A stretch of DNA of 64,000 nt, taken from NCBI RefSeq assembly GCF_005280255.1, contig NZ_CP040018.1:5084001-5148000 (forward strand), in the 5' to 3' direction. Each line of letters starts with the position of its first letter. Positions within the stretch are counted from its first letter, which is position 1. Source of the stretch: Arthrobacter sp. 24S4-2 (GTDB lineage: Bacteria > Actinomycetota > Actinomycetes > Actinomycetales > Micrococcaceae). The notes below the pieces were generated by a model. The model did no database searches. It was given only the letters and a program-made list of their open reading frames with translations, and was not told where the DNA came from. The translations under genes and the position numbers were made by a program. Shown here one piece after another: positions 25,108-33,555 of the stretch.

Positions 25108-26322
25108 TCAGGCAAGCGGCAGGGTGACCACCACGGCGGCTCCGCCCGTAGGGCCGGAATCAATCCCCACCGTGCCCTTATGGAGCGTGGCGATCTCAGC
25201 CACGAGGGCCAGGCCGAGCCCATAGTGCCGGGACACGCCCTCCTTTCCCGCGTCCGCACGTGAGGAGGCAAAGCGTTCAAAGGCCCGGGTGTCAAAGTCT
25301 GGCGGAAAACCGGGCCCGTCATCCGCAACCCGGATGACGGCCTCGCGGCCCTGGGCGCTGACCTGGATTGTGACGGCGCTTCTTGCGTGGTCCAAGGAGT
25401 TGGAAATCAACGCAGTGAACACCCGCCCCAGGGACACTTCGGAGCCGCGCACGGTTACGGGCACCGAAGGGAACTTCGATTCCAAAAGGATGGACCGTTT
25501 CTGCGCCTCCGCTTCGGCCAAGGCGGTCGCGTTGGCCCCAATGCTGCCAAGATTGACCGGCTCGTAGTCAGCAGCGGCGCGGGGATCGGCGGAGATCAGC
25601 AGATCATCCAGGATTCCGGTGAGGAGCTTTGCGTCTTCGACGATGCCCTCCACGCCGTCAGCCACTTCTTCGGGAGCCGGCCCGGCGCCGGGCCGCGTTA
25701 GTTTCCTTCGCAGCATCTGTGCCCTGGTGCTCAGCAATGTCAACGGGGTGCGTAGCTCGTGGCTGGCATCGGCCACGAACCGGCGTTGCAGGGCCAGGCT
25801 CTCGGCAAGCGGGCGCAGTGCCCTGCCGGCCATCCACACGGATACCAGTGCAGCAAGGACGGCGGCCGCCGCTCCGGTGGTGCTCATTGCCAGAACCAGC
25901 CGGTCTGCTTCCTCCTGGCTCTCATGGCGGTCCAACGCGGCCTGCGCCACCCTTCCGTCATGGAAGGCGGTCAGCACCGCGTAGCTCCTCCCTCCCACTT
26001 GGCTGGTCCCCGTTTCACTGCGGTGCGATGCCAGCACGCGGCTGATCGCGGAGGTATCGGGAAGCCCTGCGGGCATGTTGCGCGATACCGCCAACTGGCC
26101 ATTGTTGAATATGGCCACGAAGACGTCCAGGGGGGCGTCTCTGGGCGAATCGATCAAGGTGGCTGCCGCCATCTTCCGGTTGTCCGACTCGCTGGCGGCG
26201 GTGGTAACAATCGAATACAGTAAGCCGCCCATGAGGGCGAGGATGGCCACGATGAGCGCCGTGAACTGAATCGACAGCCGCGTCACCGCGCGCCTGAATT
26301 CTGACTGGTCCCGCGTGGTCAC
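25108..26322 (-). CDS. sensor histidine kinase
   Basis: 404 residues. Membrane helices at about 18-42 and 145-167 enclose a 100-residue extracytoplasmic sensor. The phospho-accepting His188 lies in FVADASHELRTPLTLLS. N, G1 and G2 boxes are ALISNSLDHA, VADDGPGFPP and HYGLGLALV. It overlaps the response regulator by 4 bases (ATGA) and so forms a two-component pair with it. The downstream redox operon on the same strand is the obvious regulated candidate; the signal is unknown. Confidence 0.92.
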   Translation of the reverse strand: MTTRDQSEFRRAVTRLSIQFTALIVAILALMGGLLYSIVTTAASESDNRKMAAATLIDSPRDAPLDVFVAIFNNGQLAVSRNMPAGLPDTSAISRVLASHRSETGTSQVGGRSYAVLTAFHDGRVAQAALDRHESQEEADRLVLAMSTTGAAAAVLAALVSVWMAGRALRPLAESLALQRRFVADASHELRTPLTLLSTRAQMLRRKLTRPGAGPAPEEVADGVEGIVEDAKLLTGILDDLLISADPRAAADYEPVNLGSIGANATALAEAEAQKRSILLESKFPSVPVTVRGSEVSLGRVFTALISNSLDHARSAVTIQVSAQGREAVIRVADDGPGFPPDFDTRAFERFASSRADAGKEGVSRHYGLGLALVAEIATLHKGTVGIDSGPTGGAAVVVTLPLA

Positions 26323-26987
26323 TGGGCTTCACCGAGGCGGTAGCCGATCCCCCGGACGGTAAGCACAGAGGTCCGTCCCAGCTTCTTGCGCAGGTAGTGC
26401 ACGTAGGTGTCCACCACCCCGTCGTCGTCGGCATCGGGAAAGACAGCTGCCCGCAGCGCCTGCCTTGTAAATATCTGCCGCGGACGGCGACCCAGCTGGG
26501 CCAATAGCCCGCTTTCCCGTTCGGACAGGACCACCACCGCCCCGCTGCCCAGCGTGACAGTCCGGCCGGTGATGTCCAGCATGCCGCCGGGGACTGGGAC
26601 CGCATCCGCGCGTGTGGAGTGCCTTCGCAGGAGGGACCTGAGCCGCGCCAACAGCTCGTCGATGTCGAACGGTTTACCGAGGTAGTCTTCGGCCCCGCGG
26701 TCCAGGCCCTCCACCCTGTCGGCGGGATTGCTCAGCGCCGACAGGATCAAGGCAGGCGTGGAAATTCCCTTGTTGCGGAGCCTGCCCAGCACGTCCAGCC
26801 CTTCAATGGCCGGAAGTCCGCGGTCCATCAGCAGGACGTCGAAAGATTGGCTGAGGCCTTCGTGCAGGGCGCGCTGTCCGTCCGCCGCCAGGACCACCTC
26901 GTAGCCTTCGCCGACAAGTAACTCCCGCAACATCGAAGCCAGGACGGTGTCGTCTTCCACCAGCAGCACTTTCGGGCCGTCGCTCAT
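26319..26987 (-). CDS. OmpR/PhoB-family response regulator
   Basis: 222 residues. Receiver domain with acidic pocket VEDD, phospho-acceptor Asp55 (VLLMDRGLPA), Ser/Thr in LILSALS and Lys in LGKPFDIDELLAR. The winged-helix DNA-binding domain covers residues 130-220, ending VHYLRKKLG and VRGIGYRL. First gene of the two-component operon. Confidence 0.93.
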   Translation of the reverse strand: MSDGPKVLLVEDDTVLASMLRELLVGEGYEVVLAADGQRALHEGLSQSFDVLLMDRGLPAIEGLDVLGRLRNKGISTPALILSALSNPADRVEGLDRGAEDYLGKPFDIDELLARLRSLLRRHSTRADAVPVPGGMLDITGRTVTLGSGAVVVLSERESGLLAQLGRRPRQIFTRQALRAAVFPDADDDGVVDTYVHYLRKKLGRTSVLTVRGIGYRLGEAQ

Positions 26988-27401
26988 GCTGTGAAGTATA
27001 GGTCCGCCGCACGGGCCATTGTTAAGTCCAACAACGGACTACGATTGATGCTTTGCGACTCGACGTTTGTCGAGGACCAAACGACGCGGACAGCGGCGGG
27101 CCCGCTCTTTCCGGGACCACGGAACAGGGAGGCGCCGCCATGGCCACGCAGCCCGGCAGCAAGCCGGAGAACGCCCTTTCCCACTTGGCGGCGCCGGACG
27201 CCATGCCGGACGTCCGCCGTCGGAATCGGGGCGATCCGCCGAACGGCAAGAACCACCGCCCCGCCGGAAAGCCCCCAATGTTGCCCCTAGTCTTAATCCA
27301 CACCCCAACTGTTACCTCCGTCACATTTGTGGCGGCTCCGTGCGGATGGCGGCGCGGCACCTTGACCGCGACGCCGTCCGCCTGTGACAAGGAAAGAAGC
27401 A
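26988..27401. other. upstream region of the cycA-type permease
   Basis: About 414 bases between divergent regulators and the permease. It contains one candidate small reading frame (27140-27412). No riboswitch was recognised; in particular I did not find the conserved cores of a glycine aptamer. Confidence 0.5.
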
Positions 27402-27412
27402 ATGATGTCTGA
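27140..27412 (+). CDS. candidate small protein upstream of cycA
   Basis: 90 codons starting ATG 27140, with GGGAGG 8 bases upstream. The first 45 codons use G/C third positions like real genes here (MATQPGSKPENALSHLAAP, then DVRRRNRGDPPNGKNHRPAGK), but the later part does not and overlaps the permease start. No family recognised. Either a short hydrophilic protein whose true end is upstream of a frameshift, or a remnant. Confidence 0.3.
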   Translation: MATQPGSKPENALSHLAAPDAMPDVRRRNRGDPPNGKNHRPAGKPPMLPLVLIHTPTVTSVTFVAAPCGWRRGTLTATPSACDKERSNDV

Positions 27413-28910
27413 ACGCACCACCACGGTTGCCAGGAACACTGCAACGGAACCAACCAGCGGAGGCCACAGCCAGGAACCGCATCTTGCCCGCGCGCTGAGC
27501 AACCGGCACATCCAACTGCTGGCCATCGGCGGCGCCATCGGAACCGGCCTGTTCATGGGCTCCGGCAAGACCATTTCGCTCGCCGGCCCTTCCGTCATCT
27601 TCGTCTACATGATCATCGGCTTCATGCTGTTCTTCGTGATGCGGGCCATGGGCGAAATCCTGCTTTCCAACCTAAACTACAAGTCCTTCAGCGACTTCGC
27701 CGGAGACCTCCTTGGCCCCTGGGCCGGGTTCTTCACCGGCTGGTCCTACTGGTTCTTCTGGGTTGTCACCGGAGTCGCGGACATCGTGGCGATCGCCGGC
27801 TACGTGGACAAGCTGGCCCCCGGAACCCCGCTGTGGATCCCGGCGCTCCTCACCCCCGTGGTGCTGATCCTGCTGAATCTCCCCACGGTCAAGGCCTTCG
27901 GCGAAGCAGAGTTCTGGTTCGCCATCATCAAGGTCGTAGCCATCGTGGCGCTGATCGGCACCGGCATCGTGATGATCGCAACGAACTTCACCTCCCCCAA
28001 CGGCGCTGTGGCCAACCTGGCCAACATGTGGAACGACGGTGGCATGTTCCCGCACGGGATGTTCGGCTTCATCCTCGGATTCCAGATCGCCATCTTCGCC
28101 TTCGCCGGCATCGAACTGGTGGGCACCGCAGCTGCTGAGACCAAGGACCCGGAGAAGAACCTGCCGCGGGCCATCAACTCCATCCCCATCCGCGTCCTGC
28201 TCTTCTACGTAGGCGCCCTGGTGGTCATCATGGCCGTCAACCCATGGCGGACCATCGACGCCGCCAGCAGCCCATTCATCGGCATGTTCACCCTGGCTGG
28301 CCTGGGCATCGCCGCAGTGGTCATCAACCTGGTGGTCCTCACCTCCGCGGCCTCCAGCGCCAACTCCGGCATCTACTCCACCTCGCGCATGGTCTACGGC
28401 CTGGCCCAGGACGGCAACGCCCCCAAGGCCTTCGGCAAGCTGAGCATCCGCAAGGTTCCGCAGAACGCCCTGCTGTTTTCCTGCATCTTCCTGCTGGCCG
28501 GCCTGGTGCTGCTCTACTCGGGCGACTCCGTCATCGGCGCGTTCACTGTGGTCACCTCGGTTGCCTCCGTGCTCACGATGTTTGTCTGGTCCATGATCCT
28601 GGTCAGCTACATCATGTTCCGCCGCCGCCGGCCCGAACTGCACGCAGCCTCGGCCTTCAAGATGCCCGGCGGCACCTTCATGCCGTACGTGGTGCTGGCT
28701 TTCTTCGTGTTCATGTTGGTGGCGCTGGCCCAGGCCGATGACACCCGTCTGGCCCTGTTCGTGGCTCCCCTCTGGTTCCTGATCCTGGGCGCGGCCTGGC
28801 ACTTCAACCGGAAGACGCCGTTGCAGCAGGCACGGATCGCGGAGTGGACGGCTGAGTCCGCAACGGACAAGGCCGCCGCCGGCAAGACAGGTGCCAACAC
28901 CCCGAGCTAG
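27402..28910 (+). CDS. cycA: D-serine/D-alanine/glycine:H+ symporter-type amino acid permease (CycA-like)
   Basis: 502 residues of the APC superfamily, AAT family, with twelve membrane helices. The N-terminal region is very close to E. coli CycA in pattern: LSNRHIQLLAIGGAIGTGLF, GSGKTISLAGPSVIFVY, MRAMGEILLSNLNYKSF, GPWAGFFTGWSYWFFWVV and TGVADIVAIAGYV. Later FAFAGIELVGTAAAETKDPE is the family helix 6. Start ATG 27402 is preceded by AAGGAAAG. The last four bases overlap the end of the convergent MFS gene. Confidence 0.85.
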   Translation: MMSERTTTVARNTATEPTSGGHSQEPHLARALSNRHIQLLAIGGAIGTGLFMGSGKTISLAGPSVIFVYMIIGFMLFFVMRAMGEILLSNLNYKSFSDFAGDLLGPWAGFFTGWSYWFFWVVTGVADIVAIAGYVDKLAPGTPLWIPALLTPVVLILLNLPTVKAFGEAEFWFAIIKVVAIVALIGTGIVMIATNFTSPNGAVANLANMWNDGGMFPHGMFGFILGFQIAIFAFAGIELVGTAAAETKDPEKNLPRAINSIPIRVLLFYVGALVVIMAVNPWRTIDAASSPFIGMFTLAGLGIAAVVINLVVLTSAASSANSGIYSTSRMVYGLAQDGNAPKAFGKLSIRKVPQNALLFSCIFLLAGLVLLYSGDSVIGAFTVVTSVASVLTMFVWSMILVSYIMFRRRRPELHAASAFKMPGGTFMPYVVLAFFVFMLVALAQADDTRLALFVAPLWFLILGAAWHFNRKTPLQQARIAEWTAESATDKAAAGKTGANTPS

Positions 28911-30466
28911 GACGTTTTGCGTGCCGCAACCCGCGGCGCGACAACCACAGCGACGACGGCGATGGCGGCCGTGAGGGCGAACACTCCCGCGAAGGAGGCG
29001 CCCGACACCCCGCCCGCCGTCGTCGTTGCCGTTAATGCAGTGAACACGATCCCGGTGGTGGCGAGGGACAGAGCACCGCCGAGGGAATCGGAAATGGACA
29101 TGGCCGAACTGTTGAAGCCTTCGGTGTCCGGCGTGGACATGGCCAGCGTCATCACGCTCAGGCGCGGATACATCAGCCCCATGCCACCGCCGGCGAGGAT
29201 CCAGCCGGCGATCGCGACGGCAGCCGGCCAGCCCAGGAGGGTGGTGGCCAGCGCCAGGGCGACGGCGGCGAGCACCATCGCGGTACCGATCATGATGGCC
29301 AGCCGGTGGTTCAGCTTCGCACCGAGCCTGCCCTGGACCCCTGAGGCGGCGGCCCAGGCGATCGCGCCGAACGTCAGGGTCAGCCCGGCGAAGGTGGGTG
29401 AATAGGCGTACCGCTCCACCAGCAGGTACGGCAGGTAGACCTCCGCCCCGAAGAACGCTGCCGACACCAGCCCGCGGGCCAGGATGACGCTCGGCAGCCC
29501 GCGCCGGGCCAACAGGGTGCCGCGGGGCACCAGCGGCCGCACCGCCACGAGGGCAATCACGACGGCGGCCGCCGCCAGCGCGCTGCCGGCCACCGGGACG
29601 TGCGCGGACAGGTTCAGCCCGAGCACGGCTAAGGCGGCGAGGGCAGCCCAGCCAAGCCGGCCGTAGGACCACCGCTTGGGGTCAGTGGCTTTCCCGGGCC
29701 TGTCAGCAGCCGCGGGGGCCCGGCCTTTTTCGAGGGCATGGTCTTTTTTGGGGTCATGGTCTTTTTTGGGGTCATGGTCTTTTTTGGGGTCATGGCCTTT
29801 TTCGGGGACACGGTTTTCGGGGAGATGGTTTTCGGGGAGATGGTGCAGCCCGCGCAGCGCCGGCACGATCATCAGGAGCGCCGGAACCACCAGCCCCACC
29901 ACACCCAGGAACACCCAGTGCCAGCTGGCCGCCTGCGCCACGATTCCGGCTGCGAAGGGCCCCACCAGGGACGGGATCACCCAGGCCGCGGAGAAGGCGG
30001 CGAAGATCTTCGGGTGCAGCACGGGAGGGTAGACGCGCGCCACCACAACGTACAGGGCCACGGTCATGGCGCCGCCGCCCAGGCCCTGCACCAGCCGCCC
30101 GGCCACCAGCACCGCCATGCTTCCCGCGGTGCCGGCAATCAGCAGGCCCAGCACGAACATGGCCACCGACGCGTACAGCGGCCCGACGGGCCCACGGCGG
30201 TCCGACCAGTTGCCGGCCGCCACCATACCGATCACACCCGTGGCGAGCGGTCCGGCGAAGGCCAGGGCGTAGAGCCCTGCACCGTCCAGTTCGCGGCTTA
30301 CCACCGGCATGATGGTGGTGACGGCAAGGGATTCGAAAGCGGCCAGGAACACCAGCGCGCACGCGCCGGCCGTCACCAGGAGGTAGCGGCGGTGCAGGAT
30401 ACCTGCGGTCTCGGGGGCGGAGGCGGGGGCGCTACGTTGCACGGTTGTGGCCTGATCAGTAGTCAT
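28907..30466 (-). CDS. SoxR-controlled MFS drug/metabolite exporter
   Basis: 519 residues, 12-14 membrane helices of the DHA family: FLAAFESLAVTTIMPVVSREL at helix 1, GNWSDRRGPVGPLY as motif A, and GRLVQGLGGGAMTVALYVV as helix 4. The central cytoplasmic loop (about 207-252) is unusual, built of charged repeats (three D-P-K-K-D-H units flanked by N-H-L-P-E and P-E-K-G variants). A perfect SoxR box 15 bases upstream of the ATG, placed between -35 TTGACC and -10 TACGGT, shows it is a SoxR target; it likely exports redox-active compounds. Confidence 0.9.
   Translation of the reverse strand: MTTDQATTVQRSAPASAPETAGILHRRYLLVTAGACALVFLAAFESLAVTTIMPVVSRELDGAGLYALAFAGPLATGVIGMVAAGNWSDRRGPVGPLYASVAMFVLGLLIAGTAGSMAVLVAGRLVQGLGGGAMTVALYVVVARVYPPVLHPKIFAAFSAAWVIPSLVGPFAAGIVAQAASWHWVFLGVVGLVVPALLMIVPALRGLHHLPENHLPENRVPEKGHDPKKDHDPKKDHDPKKDHALEKGRAPAAADRPGKATDPKRWSYGRLGWAALAALAVLGLNLSAHVPVAGSALAAAAVVIALVAVRPLVPRGTLLARRGLPSVILARGLVSAAFFGAEVYLPYLLVERYAYSPTFAGLTLTFGAIAWAAASGVQGRLGAKLNHRLAIMIGTAMVLAAVALALATTLLGWPAAVAIAGWILAGGGMGLMYPRLSVMTLAMSTPDTEGFNSSAMSISDSLGGALSLATTGIVFTALTATTTAGGVSGASFAGVFALTAAIAVVAVVVAPRVAARKTS
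29724..29843. repeat. in-frame 18-bp/15-bp minisatellite in the MFS loop
   Basis: Three perfect 18-bp copies (TCTTTTTTGGGGTCATGG at 29742, 29760 and 29778) are flanked by one degenerate copy on each side (29724 and 29796), then two 15-bp copies of TTTTCGGGGAGATGG (29814 and 29829). All unit lengths are multiples of 3, so copy changes would alter loop length but not frame. Confidence 0.92.
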
Positions 30467-30480
30467 GGACGTTACCGTAA

Positions 30481-30502
30481 GACCTCAACTAAGGTTGAGG
30501 TC
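30481..30502. promoter_or_regulatory. SoxR box
   Basis: GACCTCAAC and GTTGAGGTC form a perfect 22-bp palindrome around TAAG, matching the actinobacterial SoxR consensus (CCTCAAG-N4-CTTGAGG) with one symmetrical difference. On the minus strand it sits between TTGACC and TACGGT (19-base spacer), the overlong spacing typical of MerR-type activation. The predicted transcript would begin nearly at the MFS start codon. Confidence 0.9.
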
Positions 30503-30572
30503 AAGGTGCCGCCCGGGATGGAAATGACGCTCGGAGCTTCGGTGGGGCCTTCGTAAAAGCCTAGGGGGAAGC

Positions 30573-31088
30573 ATGCCACAGCTTGCGGGCGGAGCACACC
30601 ATGCCCTGAGCATCGGCGAGCTGTCCGAACGGAGCGGAGTGGCGCCGTCGGCCCTTCATTTCTACGAACGCAACGGCCTCCTCTTCGCCGAACGGACATC
30701 CGGAAACCAGCGCCGGTACCGCCGCGACGCACTGCGGCGCGTCGCGTTCATCCGGGTTTCGCAGCGGGTCGGCATCCCGCTGAAGGAGATCCGGGCCGCG
30801 CTGGACTCGCTGCCCGAAGGCCGCACACCCACCAAGCGCGACTGGTCCCGGCTTTCGCGCCTGTGGCGCTCGGAACTGGACGCGCGCATCGCTGCCCTTG
30901 AGCACCTGCGGCGGGACCTGGACGGGTGCATCGGCTGCGGCTGCCTCAGCCTGAAGGCGTGCCGGCTGCAGAACCCGGAGGACTCGCTGGGCGACGGCGG
31001 CACGGGCGCCCGGCGCTGGGACGCCGCGTCCGGGGACGCCGGCGCCGTGGGCGCTGGCATGGTGGACCCCGACGCCGGGAGCTCCTAA
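30573..31088 (+). CDS. soxR: redox-sensitive MerR-family activator SoxR
   Basis: 171 residues. N-terminal MerR HTH (LSIGELSERSGVAPSALHFY, ERNGLLFAERTSGNQRRYRR) and dimerisation helix, then the [2Fe-2S] ligands Cys119, Cys122, Cys124 and Cys130 (GCIGCGCLSLKACRLQNP). Oxidation or nitrosylation of the cluster, or redox-cycling compounds, activates it. It is divergent from the MFS gene across a perfect SoxR box. GGGGGAAGC precedes the ATG. The C-terminal 30 residues (Gly/Asp-rich) go beyond the E. coli protein. Confidence 0.95.
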   Translation: MPQLAGGAHHALSIGELSERSGVAPSALHFYERNGLLFAERTSGNQRRYRRDALRRVAFIRVSQRVGIPLKEIRAALDSLPEGRTPTKRDWSRLSRLWRSELDARIAALEHLRRDLDGCIGCGCLSLKACRLQNPEDSLGDGGTGARRWDAASGDAGAVGAGMVDPDAGSS

Positions 31089-31129
31089 AGACCGGGCGCC
31101 CACGCCGGGCCCTCCGAAAAGTCGGACGC

Positions 31130-32161
31130 CTAACCGTCCAGCCGCAACCCGACGGACGGCACGACGGCGCCCGTCGCCGTCGAGTCCGGGTTCAGCATCC
31201 AGCCCACCCGTTTGACGCTGCTGAGCATCACCACGCTTTCCACCAGCTCAATCCCCGGGATGCGCTGCTGCAGCGCGAGTTCCTCGGTCAGGACATCGGC
31301 CACCGACTGCAGCCACATGATGATCACAAAGTTGGTCCGCCCGGTGGTCGAGGCGGCCAGCCGGACGTTGCGGAATCCCCGGAGTTCGGCCGCGGCCGCG
31401 TCATGCTGGCCCGGCGGAACATTCGCGAACCACTGGCACGTCACCGGGAACCCGGAGTATTTCTGCGCGATCTCGCAGCGGAAGGAGAGCACCCGGCTGG
31501 CCAGCACGCGGTTCAGCTGCCGCTGGACCGTGGCCGGATGCCGCCCCAGGGCGCGGGCAATATCCGCAGCAGTCGCCCGGCCGTCGCGGGCCAGGAACGG
31601 CAGCAGGTCCAGGTGGCTGGCGGGCAGAGGCTCGCGAAGGGACAGCGGCGGAGCGGACCCCGCGGCCTCCGGTCCTGCCTTGGCCCGCAGCGCCGCCACC
31701 TGGGCGCGGTCCAGGACGTTGAGCCGCCAGGAGTAGGCGCCGGTGTGCAGCCGAGTGCACAGTGCTGTCTGGTACTTGACGAGGCCGTCGATGTCCTTCA
31801 GTCGCGCGGCCACGGCCGTGCCAAACTCCTCCAGCGACTGCGTGATCGCGGTCAGCATCAGGTCACGGTTGCTGGCTGCTTCTTCCACGGTGACTATTTC
31901 CGGCACCGCCGCCAGGGCCTCTGTCACGTCGTCCCGGCGGTGCATCTCGCACTCCACGTCCACAAACGCCAGGCACATCTGCTGCGGGTCGCCCATCAGG
32001 TGGGCGGTCACCCAGGAAGCCCCGGCGGAACGCAGCCGCTCCCAGCGCGCGGCCAGCGTGGTGGCGTGGACGCCCAGGACGTCGGCGGCGTCGGCCCAGC
32101 TCAGCCGGGGCGCAATCTGGAGGGCGTTGATGAGGGCCAGGTCCTCCTCGCTGAGTTCCAT
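31130..32161 (-). CDS. double-module Lrp/AsnC-family regulator
   Basis: 343 residues made of two Lrp-like modules: HTH 1 (EEDLALINALQIAPRLSWAD, LGVHATTLAARWERL) with its RAM-like domain, then HTH 2 (HLDLLPFLARDGRATAADIA, LGRHPATVQRQLNRV) with its RAM domain (TTGRTNFVIIMWLQSVAD). Such fused regulators are common in actinobacteria. It is divergent from the amidohydrolase/MHS pair and probably controls it, sensing an amino acid or amidated substrate. Confidence 0.88.
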   Translation of the reverse strand: MELSEEDLALINALQIAPRLSWADAADVLGVHATTLAARWERLRSAGASWVTAHLMGDPQQMCLAFVDVECEMHRRDDVTEALAAVPEIVTVEEAASNRDLMLTAITQSLEEFGTAVAARLKDIDGLVKYQTALCTRLHTGAYSWRLNVLDRAQVAALRAKAGPEAAGSAPPLSLREPLPASHLDLLPFLARDGRATAADIARALGRHPATVQRQLNRVLASRVLSFRCEIAQKYSGFPVTCQWFANVPPGQHDAAAAELRGFRNVRLAASTTGRTNFVIIMWLQSVADVLTEELALQQRIPGIELVESVVMLSSVKRVGWMLNPDSTATGAVVPSVGLRLDG

Positions 32162-32319
32162 TTATCCCTTTCCCGGCTGTTCCTGCTGAGTGAATCCTGC
32201 GTCAGATATTGCTGATATGCATTTTTCCAGCCATTCGGCGGTATGTGAAGTGTGTCACGACAGACTGGAGACCCGGGCCGCAGATCCGCTGATGGCCCGC
32301 CGAGAGATCAGGAGCACGG

Positions 32320-33538
32320 ATGCCGATCGTCGCCGACGCCAAGGAGCTGCAGGGGACCTTGCAAGGTTCAGGCACCAGCTGCACCAGGAGCCGGAAATCG
32401 GCCTTGACCTTCCGCGGACCCAGGAGAAGGTGCTGAAGGCGCTGGACGGGCTGCCCTACGAGATCACGCCCGGTGAGAGCACGACGTCGGTCACGGCAGT
32501 CCTGCGCGGCGGCGCACCGCACGCTTCGTCCGCGAAGCCGGCGGTCCTGCTCCGCGCGGACATGGACGCCCTTCCGGTGCAGGAAAAGACCGGCGCCGCA
32601 TTCACCTCGAGGATCGACGGCGCCATGCACGCCTGCGGCCACGACCTCCACACGGCCATGCTGGCGGGAGCCGCCACACTGCTGGCCGAGCGCCGGCACG
32701 ATCTGGCCGGCGACGTCGTGCTGATGTTCCAGCCGGGCGAGGAAGGATTCGACGGCGCGGGCCACATGATCCGTGAAGGCGTCCTCGATGCCGCCGGGCG
32801 CCGGGTGGACGCTGCCTACGGCATGCACGTATTCTCCGCCCTTGAGCCCTACGGAAAATTCTGCACCCGGCCCGGCGTCATGATGAGCGCCTCCGACGGG
32901 CTGTTCATCACGGTGCTCGGCGCCGGCGGACACGGTTCGGCGCCGCATTCGGCCAAGGATCCCGTGACCGCGGCGGCCGAGATGGTCACCGCGCTGCAGG
33001 TGATGATCACCCGGCAGTTCAACGTGTTCGACCCCGTGGTGCTGTCAGTGGGCGTCCTGCAGGCCGGAACCAAGCGGAACATCATCCCCGAAACAGCCCG
33101 GATCGAAGCCACCGTGCGCACGTTCTCCGAAGAATCCCGGGAGAAGATGATGACTTCCATTCCCGTCCTGCTGAAAGGTATCGCCGCGGCCCACGGCCTG
33201 GAAGTGGATGTGGAATACCGGGCCGAGTACCCGCTGAGTGTCACCGACGTAGATGAAACCAACACCGCAGAGAACGTGATCCACGGGCTGTTCGGCGAAG
33301 GGCGGCACACCCGCTTCGCCACCCCGCTGAGCGGCTCGGAAGACTTCTCCCGCGTTATGAACGAGGTGCCGTCCACTTTTGTCGGCCTCAGTGCCGTTCC
33401 GCCCGGCGCCGACCACACTGCCGCAGCGTTCAACCACTCCCCTATGCCACGTTCGACGACGGCGTCCTCGCCGACGGCGCCGCGCTCTACGCCGAACTGG
33501 CCCTCTCCCGCATCGCCACCCTGGCCGCCCGGTCCTGA
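32320..33538 (+). pseudogene. M20-family amidohydrolase, two frame breaks
   Basis: Peptidase M20/IAA-amidohydrolase family: LLRADMDALPVQEKTG, MHACGHDLHTAMLAG, FQPGEEGFDGAGHMI, GGHGSAPHSAKDPV and LSGSEDFSRVM supply the two-metal site. The intact core is open from about 32360 to 33440. The natural start (ATG 32320, AGGAG upstream, PIVADAKELQGTL) is one frame away and would join with one base restored near 32360-32366. The natural end (YATFDDGVLADGAALYAEL to TGA 33538) is one more frame away and joins with one base restored in the C-run 33439-33442. With both, 406 residues result. The broken frame otherwise reads on into the next gene. Substrates of the family are N-acyl amino acids. Confidence 0.85.
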
Positions 33539-33555
33539 GAACCCTGGAGAACACC

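Noticed and set aside
26988..27401. Glycine riboswitch upstream of the cycA-type permease
   Set aside because: The conserved aptamer segments were not recognisable.
27672..29672. A 666-codon minus-strand frame across the cycA-type permease and the MFS end
   Set aside because: It is antisense or out of frame to two well-supported transporters and shows His/Asp/Gly-rich nonsense composition.
29724..29843. Possible CRISPR-like array in the MFS gene
   Set aside because: The units are contiguous, in frame and inside a coding loop; no spacers.
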